Shown piece after piece: positions 36,732 to 44,663 of a stretch of 64,000 nt of DNA (within the stretch, counting starts at the first letter, position 1; each line of letters opens with the position of its first letter). The notes under the pieces are model-generated. The model searched no databases and was not told the DNA's origin. It was given only the letters and a program-made list of their open reading frames with translations. Both the position numbers and the translations under genes were made by a program. Source of the stretch: JBLZUR01 sp048565625 (GTDB taxonomy: Bacteria > Pseudomonadota > Alphaproteobacteria > Sphingomonadales > Sphingomonadaceae); contig NZ_JBLZUR010000002.1 of the NCBI RefSeq assembly GCF_048565625.1, positions 1,736,001 to 1,800,000 of the forward strand, read 5' to 3'.

Positions 36732-37547
36732 ATGACCGACTCCTTCGACCGTATCGCCGCCGCGCTGGAGCGGCTCTCCCCCGCACCCTGTCCCTCCGCT
36801 GATCCTGCGGCCTTCCCGGCTTACATCTGGCGGGGCGGCGTGCTGGGCGCGGTGCGGGCGTTCCGGCCCGTCCCGATCGCCCTCCTGACCGGGATCGATC
36901 CTCAAAAGGCGGCGGTGCTGGAGAACAGCCGGCGGCTCGCGGCTGGCCTGCCGGCGCATGACATCCTGCTCTGGGGCGCACGCGGGGCAGGCAAGTCGGC
37001 GCTGACCAAGAGCGCGGTGGCGAGCTTGCAGGCCGAAGGCGCGGAGATCGCGCTGATCGAAGCGGCGTCGGATGCGCTGGATACCCTGCCGGCCCTGTTC
37101 GACCTGCTCGCCCCGGTGCCGCGCGCCTTCGTCCTGTTCCTCGACGACCTCGCCTTTTCCGAAGGATCGGACGCGCCGCGCATCCTCCGCTCGCTGCTGG
37201 AGGGCGGGGCCGAGGCGCGGCCGGAGAATGTGCGTCTCACCGTCACCTCCAACCGCCGCCACCTCGTTCCCCGCGACATCGCTGAGCAATCGAGCGCGAT
37301 CAACGCCCGCGACGTGGTGGACGACAAGCTGGCGCTCGCCGATCGCTTCGGGCTCAGCCTCGGCTTCCATGTCTGCGACCAGGACACCTATGTGGCGATG
37401 GTCGCGGGCTACGCCGAGGCGCACGACCTGACCTTCAACCCGCATGACGCGATCGAATGGGCGACAACCCGCGGCAGCCGATCGGGACGAGTCGCCTGGC
37501 AGTATGTCGTTGAACTTGCAGGACGACAGGGCAAACGCCTCGCCTGA
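36732..37547 (+). CDS. DUF815 family P-loop ATPase
   Basis: AAA-like ATPase of 271 residues. Walker A is LLWGARGAGKSALTKSAV; Walker B region FVLFLDDLAF; the conserved TVTSNRRHLVPRDI is the sensor region and marks DUF815. Function is not established. The ATG at 36732 gives MTDSFDRIAAAL; a GTG two codons upstream is possible. It is divergent from manC and followed after 50 nt by a 42-residue membrane protein gene in the same direction. Confidence 0.88.
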   Translation: MTDSFDRIAAALERLSPAPCPSADPAAFPAYIWRGGVLGAVRAFRPVPIALLTGIDPQKAAVLENSRRLAAGLPAHDILLWGARGAGKSALTKSAVASLQAEGAEIALIEAASDALDTLPALFDLLAPVPRAFVLFLDDLAFSEGSDAPRILRSLLEGGAEARPENVRLTVTSNRRHLVPRDIAEQSSAINARDVVDDKLALADRFGLSLGFHVCDQDTYVAMVAGYAEAHDLTFNPHDAIEWATTRGSRSGRVAWQYVVELAGRQGKRLA

Positions 37548-37597
37548 GGAACAGCACCGTTCACCGCGCGTTCACCCTCACAATCAGGGAGAACCAG

Positions 37598-37726
37598 ATG
37601 AACCGCGCAGCCGTAGATAAGTCTAGCGACATCGAGCCGCGCGGCTTCAACTGGCCCATGTTCGGCGTGGTGGCGCTGTTCGTACCGGTGCTGGGCGTCG
37701 TGAAGTATTTCGGCCTGGTTTTATAG
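37598..37726 (+). CDS. Small single-span membrane protein, 42 residues
   Basis: Short gene with a strong ribosome binding site (AGGGAGA, six to seven nucleotides before the ATG). The product is 42 residues: a polar N-terminus MNRAAVDKSSDIEPRGF, then a hydrophobic stretch from about residue 18 to 41 (MFGVVALFVPVLGVVKYFGL) that can span a membrane once. I recognise no family. It follows the DUF815 gene by 50 nt in the same direction, and uup ends 16 nt beyond it on the other strand. Good codon use and the ribosome binding site support it. Confidence 0.65.
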   Translation: MNRAAVDKSSDIEPRGFNWPMFGVVALFVPVLGVVKYFGLVL

Positions 37727-37742
37727 CAAATGACGCAACGAT

Positions 37743-39518
37743 CTACCCGCCGGCCAACTCCGCCAGCTCCAGCCATCTGAGCTCCGCCTCTTCCTTGCGC
37801 CGGCGCGCCGTTTCCAGTCCGGTCATCAACCCCTGAAACTTCGCCGGATCACGCGTGTAGAGGTCTGGGTCCTCCAGCGCCTTTTCGTCGCGGGCGATCG
37901 CCGCATCCAGCTTCTCGATCTCGGCGGGTAGCAGGTCGAGGTCGCGCTGGTCCTTGTAGGAGAGCTTGGACTTGGCCTTCACCGCTGACTGTACCACATC
38001 TGCTTTGGGAGCAGAGGGTCGCTTGACCTCGGACCGGACCGTCCGCTGCTTCTGCCAGTCCTCATAGCCGCCGGCGACGATATCGACCTTGCCCGACCCA
38101 TCGAGGCCGAGCGTCACCGTCACCGTACGGTCGAGGAAGTCGCGGTCGTGGCTGACGATCAGGACGGTGCCCTGATAGTCGGCGATCACCTCCTGCAGCA
38201 GGTCGAGCGTCTCCAGGTCGAGGTCGTTGGTCGGCTCGTCCAGCACCAGCAGGTTGGAAGGCCGCGCGAACTCGCGCGCGAGAAGGACGCGGCTGCGCTC
38301 GCCGCCCGACAAAGTACCGACCTTCGCCTCGGCGATCGACGGCTCGAACAGGAACTCCTTGAGGTAGCCGTGGACGTGCTTCTTCACGCCCTGCACCTCG
38401 ATCCAGTCGCCGCCATCAGCCAGCACCTCGCGCACCCGCTTTTCCGGAGCCATCAGCTTGCGCTGCTGGTCGATGACGATGCCGTCGAGGGTCTGGGAGA
38501 GCTTCACCCGACCCTCATCGGGCGGCAATTCGCCGGTAAGGAGCTTGAGCAGCGTCGACTTGCCCGCGCCGTTCGCGCCGACCACGCCGATGCGGTCGCC
38601 GCGCGTCACGCGGAAGGTCAGGTCGTCGATGATCGTGCGGTCGCCGAACCGCTTGGTCACATGCTCCGCATCGATGACGATCTTGGTCTTGTTGTCGTCC
38701 GCCGCGATGGCGATCCGGGCGGTGCCCTGCGGCCCCATCATCGCCGCGCGCTGCGCCCGCATCTCGTAGAGTTTGGAGAGGCGGCCCTGGTTGCGGCGGC
38801 GGCGGGCGGTGACGCCGCGCTCCTTCCAATGCTCCTCGATCTTCAGCTTGGCGTCGAGGCGCTCGGCATTGCGCGCCTCCTCCTCATAGACCTTCTCGGT
38901 CCACGCCTCGAACCCGCCGAAACCCACCTCCGCCCGGCGGATGCCGCCGCGATCCAGCCAGAGGGTCTGGCGGGTGAGCCGCGTCAGGAAGGTACGGTCA
39001 TGGCTGATGACGACGAACGCGCCGTTGTACCGGGCGAGCCAGCTTTCCAGCCATTCGATGGCGGCGAGATCGAGATGGTTGGTCGGCTCGTCCAATAGCA
39101 GTACGTCCGGCTCCATCGCCAGCGCACGCGCGATCGCGGCGCGGCGGCGCTCGCCGCCCGAGGCGGTCGCCGCATCGCGGGAGAGGTCGATGCCGATCTG
39201 ATCGGCGATCGCCTCCACCTCATGCGCGGGCGGAGCGTCTTCGCCGGACATCGCATAGTCGCGCAACGTGGCATGGCCCGCCATTGCCGGCTCCTGTTCC
39301 AACAGGATGACCCGCGTGCCCGGCACGATCGTACGCCGCCCCTCATCCGCCTCGATCCGCTTGGCGAGCAGCTTCAGCAACGTGGTCTTTCCCGCCCCAT
39401 TGCGGCCGATCAGGGCGAGCCGGTCCCGCTCCCCGACATAGATGTCGAGATGGCGGAAGAGCCAGTGCGTTCCCTGGTTGAGGCCGAGGTCTTCGAAGGC
39501 GAGGATGGGTGCGGGCAT
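37743..39518 (-). CDS. uup: ABC-F ATPase, Uup type
   Basis: Soluble ABC-F protein of 591 residues with two ATP-binding domains and no membrane part; this class acts on ribosomes or DNA. Domain 1: LALIGRNGAGKTTLLKLLAK, ASGGERRRAAIARAL, LLLDEPTNHLDLAAIEWLE. Domain 2: GVVGANGAGKSTLLKLLTG, LSGGERSRVLLAREFARP, LVLDEPTNDLDLETL. A C-terminal basic and coiled-coil tail (about 510-591) is typical of Uup. The frame runs open to 40712 because of high GC, but the start MPAPILAFEDLGL at 39518 fits the family and the rest is antisense to rsmE. Confidence 0.93.
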   Translation of the reverse strand: MPAPILAFEDLGLNQGTHWLFRHLDIYVGERDRLALIGRNGAGKTTLLKLLAKRIEADEGRRTIVPGTRVILLEQEPAMAGHATLRDYAMSGEDAPPAHEVEAIADQIGIDLSRDAATASGGERRRAAIARALAMEPDVLLLDEPTNHLDLAAIEWLESWLARYNGAFVVISHDRTFLTRLTRQTLWLDRGGIRRAEVGFGGFEAWTEKVYEEEARNAERLDAKLKIEEHWKERGVTARRRRNQGRLSKLYEMRAQRAAMMGPQGTARIAIAADDNKTKIVIDAEHVTKRFGDRTIIDDLTFRVTRGDRIGVVGANGAGKSTLLKLLTGELPPDEGRVKLSQTLDGIVIDQQRKLMAPEKRVREVLADGGDWIEVQGVKKHVHGYLKEFLFEPSIAEAKVGTLSGGERSRVLLAREFARPSNLLVLDEPTNDLDLETLDLLQEVIADYQGTVLIVSHDRDFLDRTVTVTLGLDGSGKVDIVAGGYEDWQKQRTVRSEVKRPSAPKADVVQSAVKAKSKLSYKDQRDLDLLPAEIEKLDAAIARDEKALEDPDLYTRDPAKFQGLMTGLETARRRKEEAELRWLELAELAGG

Positions 39519-39603
39519 GGAGGGGCAGATAGGCGGGCAGGCGCGACGGGTAAACCTGTGTGGGCCCTCTACAGCCTCAACCTGCCCGCCTCCTCCCTCA
39601 ACA

Positions 39604-39676
39604 CCGTTCGCCCTGAGCCTGTCGAAGGCCAGCGAAACGGTGAGCGCTGGGGCTTCGACAGGCTCAGCCCGAACGG
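39604..39676. repeat. Dispersed palindrome (CTGAGCCTGTCGAAG class)
   Basis: Long inverted repeat between uup and rsmE: CCGTTCG, CTGAGCCTGTCGAAG on the left and CTTCGACAGGCTCAG, CGAACGG on the right. The same class occurs at 54769-54852. This is a familiar dispersed repeat of sphingomonad genomes. Confidence 0.75.
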
Positions 39677-39764
39677 CGTTGGGGATGAACGGGGGTAGAG
39701 GCGCGATGCAAGGCCCACTAAACCCGCGCCCATGCCCGCCATCCCCGCCTGGCCGCCCGCCTCC

Positions 39765-40475
39765 ATGCCCCGTCTGTTCGTGGAGCAGCCCCTCTCCGCC
39801 GACCTCCCCCTCCGCTTGGAAGGCGCGGCGGCGAACTATCTCGGCAACGTCATGCGGCTGGGTCCGGGCAACGGCGTGAACCTGTTCGACGACCTGACCG
39901 GAGACTGGGCGGCGCGGGTCGAGGCGGTGGGCAAGCGCGCGATCGAGCTGACGGTCGCCGATCACCTCCGCCCGCGCGAGGCGGTGCCCGACCTCTGGCT
40001 GGTCGCCGCGCCGATCAAGAAGGGACGGATCGACCTCGTCGCGGAAAAGGCCTGCGAACTGGGCGTCGACCGCCTCGTGCCGGTGATCACCCGGCGGACG
40101 GTGGTCGAGAAGCCGAAGCTGGAACGCCTGCGCGCCCATATGATCGAGGCGGCGGAGCAATGCGGGCGCAACGCCCTCCCCTCGCTCGCGGAGCCGGTCG
40201 GCTTGGCGGTGCTGCTGAAGGACTGGCCAACCGACCGCGCGCTGTTCTTCGCCGACGAGACCGGGGGGGAGCCGGCGCTGGAAGCGATGCGCGCGCATCG
40301 CGGTCCTGCTGCGATCCTGATCGGCCCGGAGGGCGGGTTCGATCCGGCCGAGCGAGAGGCGGTCCGGGCGCTCGCTTCCGCACGCGGCATTGGCCTCGGC
40401 CCGCGTACCCTTCGCGCGGAGACGGCGGCGATTGCGGCGATCACGCTGTGGATGGCGGCGGCGGGGGACTGGTGA
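39765..40475 (+). CDS. rsmE: 16S rRNA (uracil-1498-N3)-methyltransferase
   Basis: SPOUT-class methyltransferase of 236 residues modifying U1498 of 16S rRNA. Seen: MPRLFVEQPL, AANYLGNVMRLGPGNGVNLF, KGRIDLVAEKACELGVDRLV, EAAEQCGRNALP, AAILIGPEGGFDPAERE and LGPRTLRAETAAIAAITLW, the last two forming the SAM knot. The start at 39765 matches relatives; an ATG at 39732 adds a proline-rich lead-in that is unlikely. Followed by an MFS transporter. Confidence 0.93.
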   Translation: MPRLFVEQPLSADLPLRLEGAAANYLGNVMRLGPGNGVNLFDDLTGDWAARVEAVGKRAIELTVADHLRPREAVPDLWLVAAPIKKGRIDLVAEKACELGVDRLVPVITRRTVVEKPKLERLRAHMIEAAEQCGRNALPSLAEPVGLAVLLKDWPTDRALFFADETGGEPALEAMRAHRGPAAILIGPEGGFDPAEREAVRALASARGIGLGPRTLRAETAAIAAITLWMAAAGDW

Positions 40476-40527
40476 GCTTGCCAGCGCCAGCTTCACCCTG
40501 AAACTTAATGCCCCTATCCGCCCGCCC

Positions 40528-41688
40528 ATGCCGCTGACCCTCAAGCCCCTCCCCACCTTCATCCTCGCCGTCGCCGGCACCATGCTCGGCCTCGCCGGCA
40601 CTGACCTGATCCTACCCGCCGTCCCCGGGTTGCCGGCGATACTCGGCGGCGATCTCGCACGCGCGCAGCTGGTCCTCGCCAGCTTCACCGCAGGGACGGC
40701 CTGCGGGCTCATCCTGTTCGGGGAGCTTGCCGGGCGCCTCTCGCAACGCCTGCTGCTGACCTATTCACTGGTCGCCTACTCGCTGACCTCACTCCTCTGT
40801 GCCAACGCCACCGACATCGACATGCTGATCGGCCTCCGCTTCGTGCAGGGGGCGGCCGGGTCGGCGGCGGCGGTGTTCGCGCCGGGGCTGATCCGCGCGG
40901 TCTACGGCCATGACAAGGCCGTGCGGGCAATCGGCGCGCTCGGCAGCATCGAGGCGCTGACCCCCGCCCTTGCGCCGATCGCCGGCGTGTGGCTGCTGCA
41001 CGCCTATGGCTGGCAAGCGTCCTTCGACCTGATCGCCGCCCTCGCCATGCTGCTCGCGATCCTCGTCGCCTTCGTGCGCCTGCCCGACGTCTCGCGCGCA
41101 GTGCATCCCGGCGGCTTCTTCCGCCTGATCCGCGACCCCGTCTTCCTGCGCTATTCGGTCAGCCAGGCCTGTACGCTGGCGGCGCTGCTGGTGGTCGTCT
41201 TCGCCGCGCCCACGGTGTTCACGCGCACGATGGGCGGAAGCCTGAGCCACTTCATCGAGATGCAGATGGCCGGCGTCGCGACCTTCATCGTCGCCGCGAA
41301 CACCGCCTCGCGCTTTTCCTCCGGCGAGCGGCTCATCCTTACCGGCACGGCGCTCTCGGCCGCAGCCGGGACAGGCATGGTTCTCTACGCTCTGGCGGGC
41401 GGCGGCGCGATAGCGGTGATCATCGCCCTCTTCATCACGCTCAACATCGGCCTCGGCCTGCGCAGTCCGAGCGGGTTCCACACCGCCATCCTTGCCGCGC
41501 GTGGCGACGACGCCCGTGGATCGGCCTTCACGATCCTCGCCATCCTGGGCCTGACATCCCTCGGCACCGCAGCAGTGGCACCCTTCGTCACGCGAGGACT
41601 GATCGCACCGGCGGTTGGGGCCGCGGTCCTCTCCCTAAGCGGGCTGGCGCTGCTGCGCCTCCCCAAGCTGGAGCCGCAGCATCGCTGA
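40528..41688 (+). CDS. MFS transporter, Bcr/CflA-like
   Basis: Inner-membrane transporter of 386 residues with about 12 hydrophobic segments. The N-terminal half resembles Bcr/CflA drug exporters: DLILPAVPGLPAILG, ASFTAGTACGLILFGELAGR, RFVQGAAGSAAAVFAPGLIR (residues around TM4). Substrate unknown; drug or metabolite export is likely. I use the ATG at 40528 giving MPLTLKPLPTFILAVAG; the frame upstream overlaps rsmE. A perfect 17-bp hairpin lies just past the stop. Confidence 0.88.
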   Translation: MPLTLKPLPTFILAVAGTMLGLAGTDLILPAVPGLPAILGGDLARAQLVLASFTAGTACGLILFGELAGRLSQRLLLTYSLVAYSLTSLLCANATDIDMLIGLRFVQGAAGSAAAVFAPGLIRAVYGHDKAVRAIGALGSIEALTPALAPIAGVWLLHAYGWQASFDLIAALAMLLAILVAFVRLPDVSRAVHPGGFFRLIRDPVFLRYSVSQACTLAALLVVVFAAPTVFTRTMGGSLSHFIEMQMAGVATFIVAANTASRFSSGERLILTGTALSAAAGTGMVLYALAGGGAIAVIIALFITLNIGLGLRSPSGFHTAILAARGDDARGSAFTILAILGLTSLGTAAVAPFVTRGLIAPAVGAAVLSLSGLALLRLPKLEPQHR

Positions 41689-42090
41689 GACGTAGATGGC
41701 CGCCGCAGCCCGGGAGGGAGGGAGGGCTGCGGCGGCCATCGAAGGCAGGTCGGTCCGTAGGGCATCGGGCAAAGGGGACGCACTCCGCCTGTCAAGGCCC
41801 GCCTCATCGCCGAACAGAGCCCGGCTGAAAGGAGACCGGGGCGGCGGGTTCGAGCACCGCCCCCGATACCCAACAGTCGTTCTCATTTCCTATGACGGGC
41901 CTGCAACGATCGGGGTGCCGGGACGTGCTGGCGGGTCCACGATCCGCCTTGCTCGTCGCCACCCTCTTCGGGCGAATCAGGACTTCAAGCCGGCGGGCTG
42001 ATTCGCGCAGCCTCTGCGGCCTTGCACCTGCAGAGCGTTCGTCTAAGTCGGCCTTTCCCAAGGCCGACAGCGAGAAACCGGAAGGTTGTC
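41689..42090. other. Gene-free 400-nt region with five consecutive inverted repeats
   Basis: I see no convincing gene here. Inverted repeats in order: 41695-41711 with 41724-41740 (17 bp perfect, purine loop); 41838-41844 with 41857-41863 (GGGGCGG/CCGCCCC); 41972-41980 with 41998-42006 (GCGAATCAG/CTGATTCGC); 42012-42017 with 42030-42035 (CTCTGC/GCAGAG); 42047-42055 with 42060-42068 (GTCGGCCTT/AAGGCCGAC, loop TCCC). The last ends 22 nt before the next gene's ATG. A structured leader or small RNA is possible. Confidence 0.5.
41695..41740 (+). terminator. Strong hairpin downstream of the MFS gene
   Basis: Perfect 17-bp inverted repeat, arms GATGGCCGCCGCAGCCC and its complement, with a 12-nt purine loop GGGAGGGAGGGA, starting 6 nt past the transporter stop. 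No T-run follows, so it may serve for mRNA 3'-end stabilisation rather than Rho-independent termination. Confidence 0.5.
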
Positions 42091-42486
42091 ATGACGAAGT
42101 CCGCAACCGAGGTGATGCAGGAGATCATGTTCTCCGCCGTGATCGACGCGGTGGGGGCGCTGAAGACCGCGTCGAAGGGCCTGCCAAACAACCTGCTGCG
42201 CGACATCAACGCCGTCCACGCTAACGCGACCTTCGCCGATCTGCCGGCCGAGCTGCAGGCCGCGATCAACGAGAGCGTGCGTCAGGCCTTCAACCGGCTG
42301 CTGAAGGAAGGCTATTCGGTCGCCCCCGGCCGCCCTGCCCCCGCGCCCTCGCGCGCCGTGCCGCGCGACCCCAACCGCACCGGCGACCGGCCGCGCCGGG
42401 GTCCGGCCCCCGATCGCCCCAACAGCCGTGGCCCGCGCGGACCGCGTCCCGGCGGACCTCCGGGCGGCGGGCGGCCGAAGCCCTGA
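42091..42486 (+). CDS. Conserved-looking small protein with Pro/Arg/Gly-rich tail
   Basis: A 131-residue protein I cannot name. The first ~80 residues are helical (TKSATEVMQEIMFSAVIDAV, LPNNLLRDINAVHANATFAD, LQAAINESVRQAFNRLLKEG); the last ~50 are disordered and basic, rich in Pro, Arg and Gly (RPRRGPAPDRPNSRGPRGPR), which could bind nucleic acid. The ATG at 42091 follows GGAAGG. A hairpin ends 22 nt upstream. It precedes mazG by 8 nt in the same direction. Function unknown. Confidence 0.75.
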   Translation: MTKSATEVMQEIMFSAVIDAVGALKTASKGLPNNLLRDINAVHANATFADLPAELQAAINESVRQAFNRLLKEGYSVAPGRPAPAPSRAVPRDPNRTGDRPRRGPAPDRPNSRGPRGPRPGGPPGGGRPKP

Positions 42487-42494
42487 GAGTTGTG

Positions 42495-43232
42495 ATGGGC
42501 GACGGGACGATCGATCGCCTGCTCGGCATCATGGCGCGCCTCCGCGATCCGGAGCGCGGCTGCCCCTGGGATGTCGAGCAGAGCTTCGCGACCATCGCCC
42601 CCTATACGATCGAGGAAGCCTATGAGGTGGCGGACGCCATCGCGCGCGGCGATATGGCAGACCTGAAGGGCGAACTCGGCGACCTTCAGCTGCAAGTCGT
42701 GTTCCACGCGCGGATGGCGGAGGAGATCGGCGCCTTCACCTTCGACGACGTGGTCAGCGCGATCAGCGACAAGATGGAGCGCCGCCATCCCCACGTCTTC
42801 GGCGACGGCGCGTCACCCGGCTGGGAAGAGATCAAGGCGCAGGAACGCGCGGACGGTGCCGACAGCAGTGCACTCGCCGGCGTCGCGGTGGCCTTGCCTG
42901 CACTGATGCGAGCGGAGAAGCTGCAGAAGCGGGCGGCGCGCGCCGGCTTCGACTGGCCCGACGCCTCGGGGCCGCTCGATAAGATCGCCGAGGAACTGGC
43001 CGAGGTCGCCGCCGCTGGAACCGACGCCGAGCGGAAGGAGGAGATCGGCGACCTGATCTTCGCCGTCGTCAACTACGCCCGCCATCTCGGCATCGACCCG
43101 GAGGAAGCGCTCCGCTGCGCCAACGAAAAGTTCGCCACCCGCTTCCGCGCGATGGAGGCGATGAGCGCCGACTTTCCACGCCTTTCGATGGACGAAAAGG
43201 AAGCGCTCTGGGTGCGGGCGAAGGGCAAATGA
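42495..43232 (+). CDS. mazG: Nucleoside triphosphate pyrophosphohydrolase MazG
   Basis: All-alpha NTP pyrophosphatase of 245 residues that hydrolyses NTPs to NMP and PPi, a house-cleaning role. It has two MazG-like halves: GCPWDVEQSFATIAPYTIEE with AYEVADAI and LKGELGDLQLQVVFHARMAE; then EKLQKRAARAGFDWPD and the second metal site EEIGDLIFAVVNYARHLG. The ATG at 42495 comes just after an alternative GTG at 42492. Downstream lies palindromic repeat sequence, then hflX on the other strand. Confidence 0.93.
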   Translation: MGDGTIDRLLGIMARLRDPERGCPWDVEQSFATIAPYTIEEAYEVADAIARGDMADLKGELGDLQLQVVFHARMAEEIGAFTFDDVVSAISDKMERRHPHVFGDGASPGWEEIKAQERADGADSSALAGVAVALPALMRAEKLQKRAARAGFDWPDASGPLDKIAEELAEVAAAGTDAERKEEIGDLIFAVVNYARHLGIDPEEALRCANEKFATRFRAMEAMSADFPRLSMDEKEALWVRAKGK

Positions 43233-43358
43233 TCCTTCCCCGCCAGGGGGAGGTGGCGCTGACAGGCGACGGAGGGGGAGGACAGGAAGGCCGGCGGCAT
43301 CGCCGCCCGCCCCCTCCGTCAGGCTGCGCCTGCCACCTCCCCCTTGCGGGGGAGGATA
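43231..43358. repeat. Dispersed palindromic repeat, CCTCC/GGAGG class (copy 2)
   Basis: Between the convergent mazG and hflX genes. It starts GATCCTTCCCCGCCAGGGGG, includes GGTGGCGCTGACAGGCGACG and GAGGGGG, and ends with the complement CCCCCTCCGTCAG...CCACCTCCCCC...GGGGGAGGAT. The whole folds on itself. Same class as 6966-7100. Confidence 0.75.
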
Positions 43359-43361
43359 GGT

Positions 43362-44663
43362 TCAATCTTCCTGCGCCAGGAAACGCGCCCAGTCGGCCTC
43401 ACTCAGCCGCACGTCGATCTCGACGCTCTCACCCTCTTCGCGCGTCTCCAGCACCTCGCCATGCTGATGAAGCCAGGCGATGCGTCGGCCCTCGGTCGCA
43501 TCCAGTTCCACGGTGCGCAGCCGCGCACCAACCACCAGCCGCTCCGAAATTGCACGGGAGAGGTCCTCAAGCCCAAGCCCCTCAAGCGCCGAGATCAGCA
43601 CCACGTTCTCACGCCGCGCCGCCTCCGCCTCGGCATGGTCGCGGCCTTCGGCGTCCAGCGCATCGGCCTTGTTCCACGCTTCGATCACCGTCGCCTTGCC
43701 CTCGCCAATCGCGCCGATCTCGGTCAGCACCTGCTCGACATCCGCTGCCTGCGCGTCGCTGTCCGGGTGGGAGATGTCGCGGACATGGACGATCAGGTCG
43801 GCGGCCGTCACCTCTTCCAGCGTGGCGCGGAAGGCGGCGACCAGCTGCGTCGGCAGGTCGGAGACGAAGCCCACCGTGTCGGAGAGGATCGCCTTGTCGA
43901 TGCCGGGTAGCTGGATCTGCCGCATCGTCGGGTCGAGCGTGGCGAACAGCAGGTCCTCGGCCATTACCGTCGCGCCGGTCATCCGGTTGAACAGCGTCGA
44001 CTTGCCGGCATTGGTATAGCCGACCAGCGCGATCACCGGCCAGGGCGCGCGATGCCGGCGCGCGCGGTGGAGCGCCCGCGTCCGCGCGACCTGATCGAGT
44101 TCCCGCCGCAACCGTGCCATGCGGTCGCGGATCATCCGCCGGTCGGCCTCGATCTGCGTCTCGCCAGGGCCGCCGAGGAAGCCGAAGCCGCCGCGCTGCC
44201 GCTCAAGATGGGTCCAGGACCGCACGAGGCGGCCGGACTGGTAGTCGAGATGGGCCAGCTCGACCTGTAGTCGCCCCTCCGCCGTTGCCGCCCGCTCCCC
44301 GAAGATTTCGAGGATCAGGCCGGTGCGGTCGATGACCTTGGTCTCCAGCGCCTTTTCAAGGTTACGCTGCTGGATGGGCGTGACCGGCGCGTCGACCACG
44401 ACCAGCTCCGCCTCGCACATCCGCGCGGTGGCGGCGAGCTGCTCGACCTGGCCCGATCCGATCAGGGTCGCGGCCTTGGGCTGGCGCACCTTGAAGGCGA
44501 CCTTCTCCACGACATCCACGCCGATCGCCTCGGCAAGGCCCGCTGCTTCCTCCAGCCGCGCATCCGCCGAACGCTGGCCGTCGCCGCCGCGATCCGGCAG
44601 GACGACGATCGCCTTGGCGCCCCGGCTGAAGCTGTCGCCGTCTTCCCGTCCGAAGCCGCTCAG
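43362..44663 (-). CDS. hflX: GTPase HflX, apparent CTG start
   Basis: Ribosome-associated GTPase of 433 residues that splits stalled ribosomes. Glycine-rich segment GGPGETQIEADRRMIRDR; G1 ALVGYTNAGKSTLFN; G2/G3 LFATLDPTMR and LSDTVGFVSDLP; G4 WNKADA. The first canonical start in frame is GTG 44519, but conserved HflX N-terminal sequence (GDSFSRGAKAIVVLPDRGG, ARLEEAAGLAEAIGV) is encoded upstream with no ATG, GTG or TTG. A CTG at 44661-44663 overlaps the hfq TGA (CTGA) and would give L/M-SGFGREDGDSFSRG. The minimal model is 43362-44519. Coupled to hfq. Confidence 0.88.
   Translation of the reverse strand: MSGFGREDGDSFSRGAKAIVVLPDRGGDGQRSADARLEEAAGLAEAIGVDVVEKVAFKVRQPKAATLIGSGQVEQLAATARMCEAELVVVDAPVTPIQQRNLEKALETKVIDRTGLILEIFGERAATAEGRLQVELAHLDYQSGRLVRSWTHLERQRGGFGFLGGPGETQIEADRRMIRDRMARLRRELDQVARTRALHRARRHRAPWPVIALVGYTNAGKSTLFNRMTGATVMAEDLLFATLDPTMRQIQLPGIDKAILSDTVGFVSDLPTQLVAAFRATLEEVTAADLIVHVRDISHPDSDAQAADVEQVLTEIGAIGEGKATVIEAWNKADALDAEGRDHAEAEAARRENVVLISALEGLGLEDLSRAISERLVVGARLRTVELDATEGRRIAWLHQHGEVLETREEGESVEIDVRLSEADWARFLAQED

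Noticed and set aside
41764..41867. tRNA-like look: ATCGGG...CCCGAT ends and a GGTTCGA segment
   Set aside because: The span is 104 nt, the T-stem is mismatched, and no D arm or proper anticodon stem can be drawn. A tmRNA tag sequence is absent as well.
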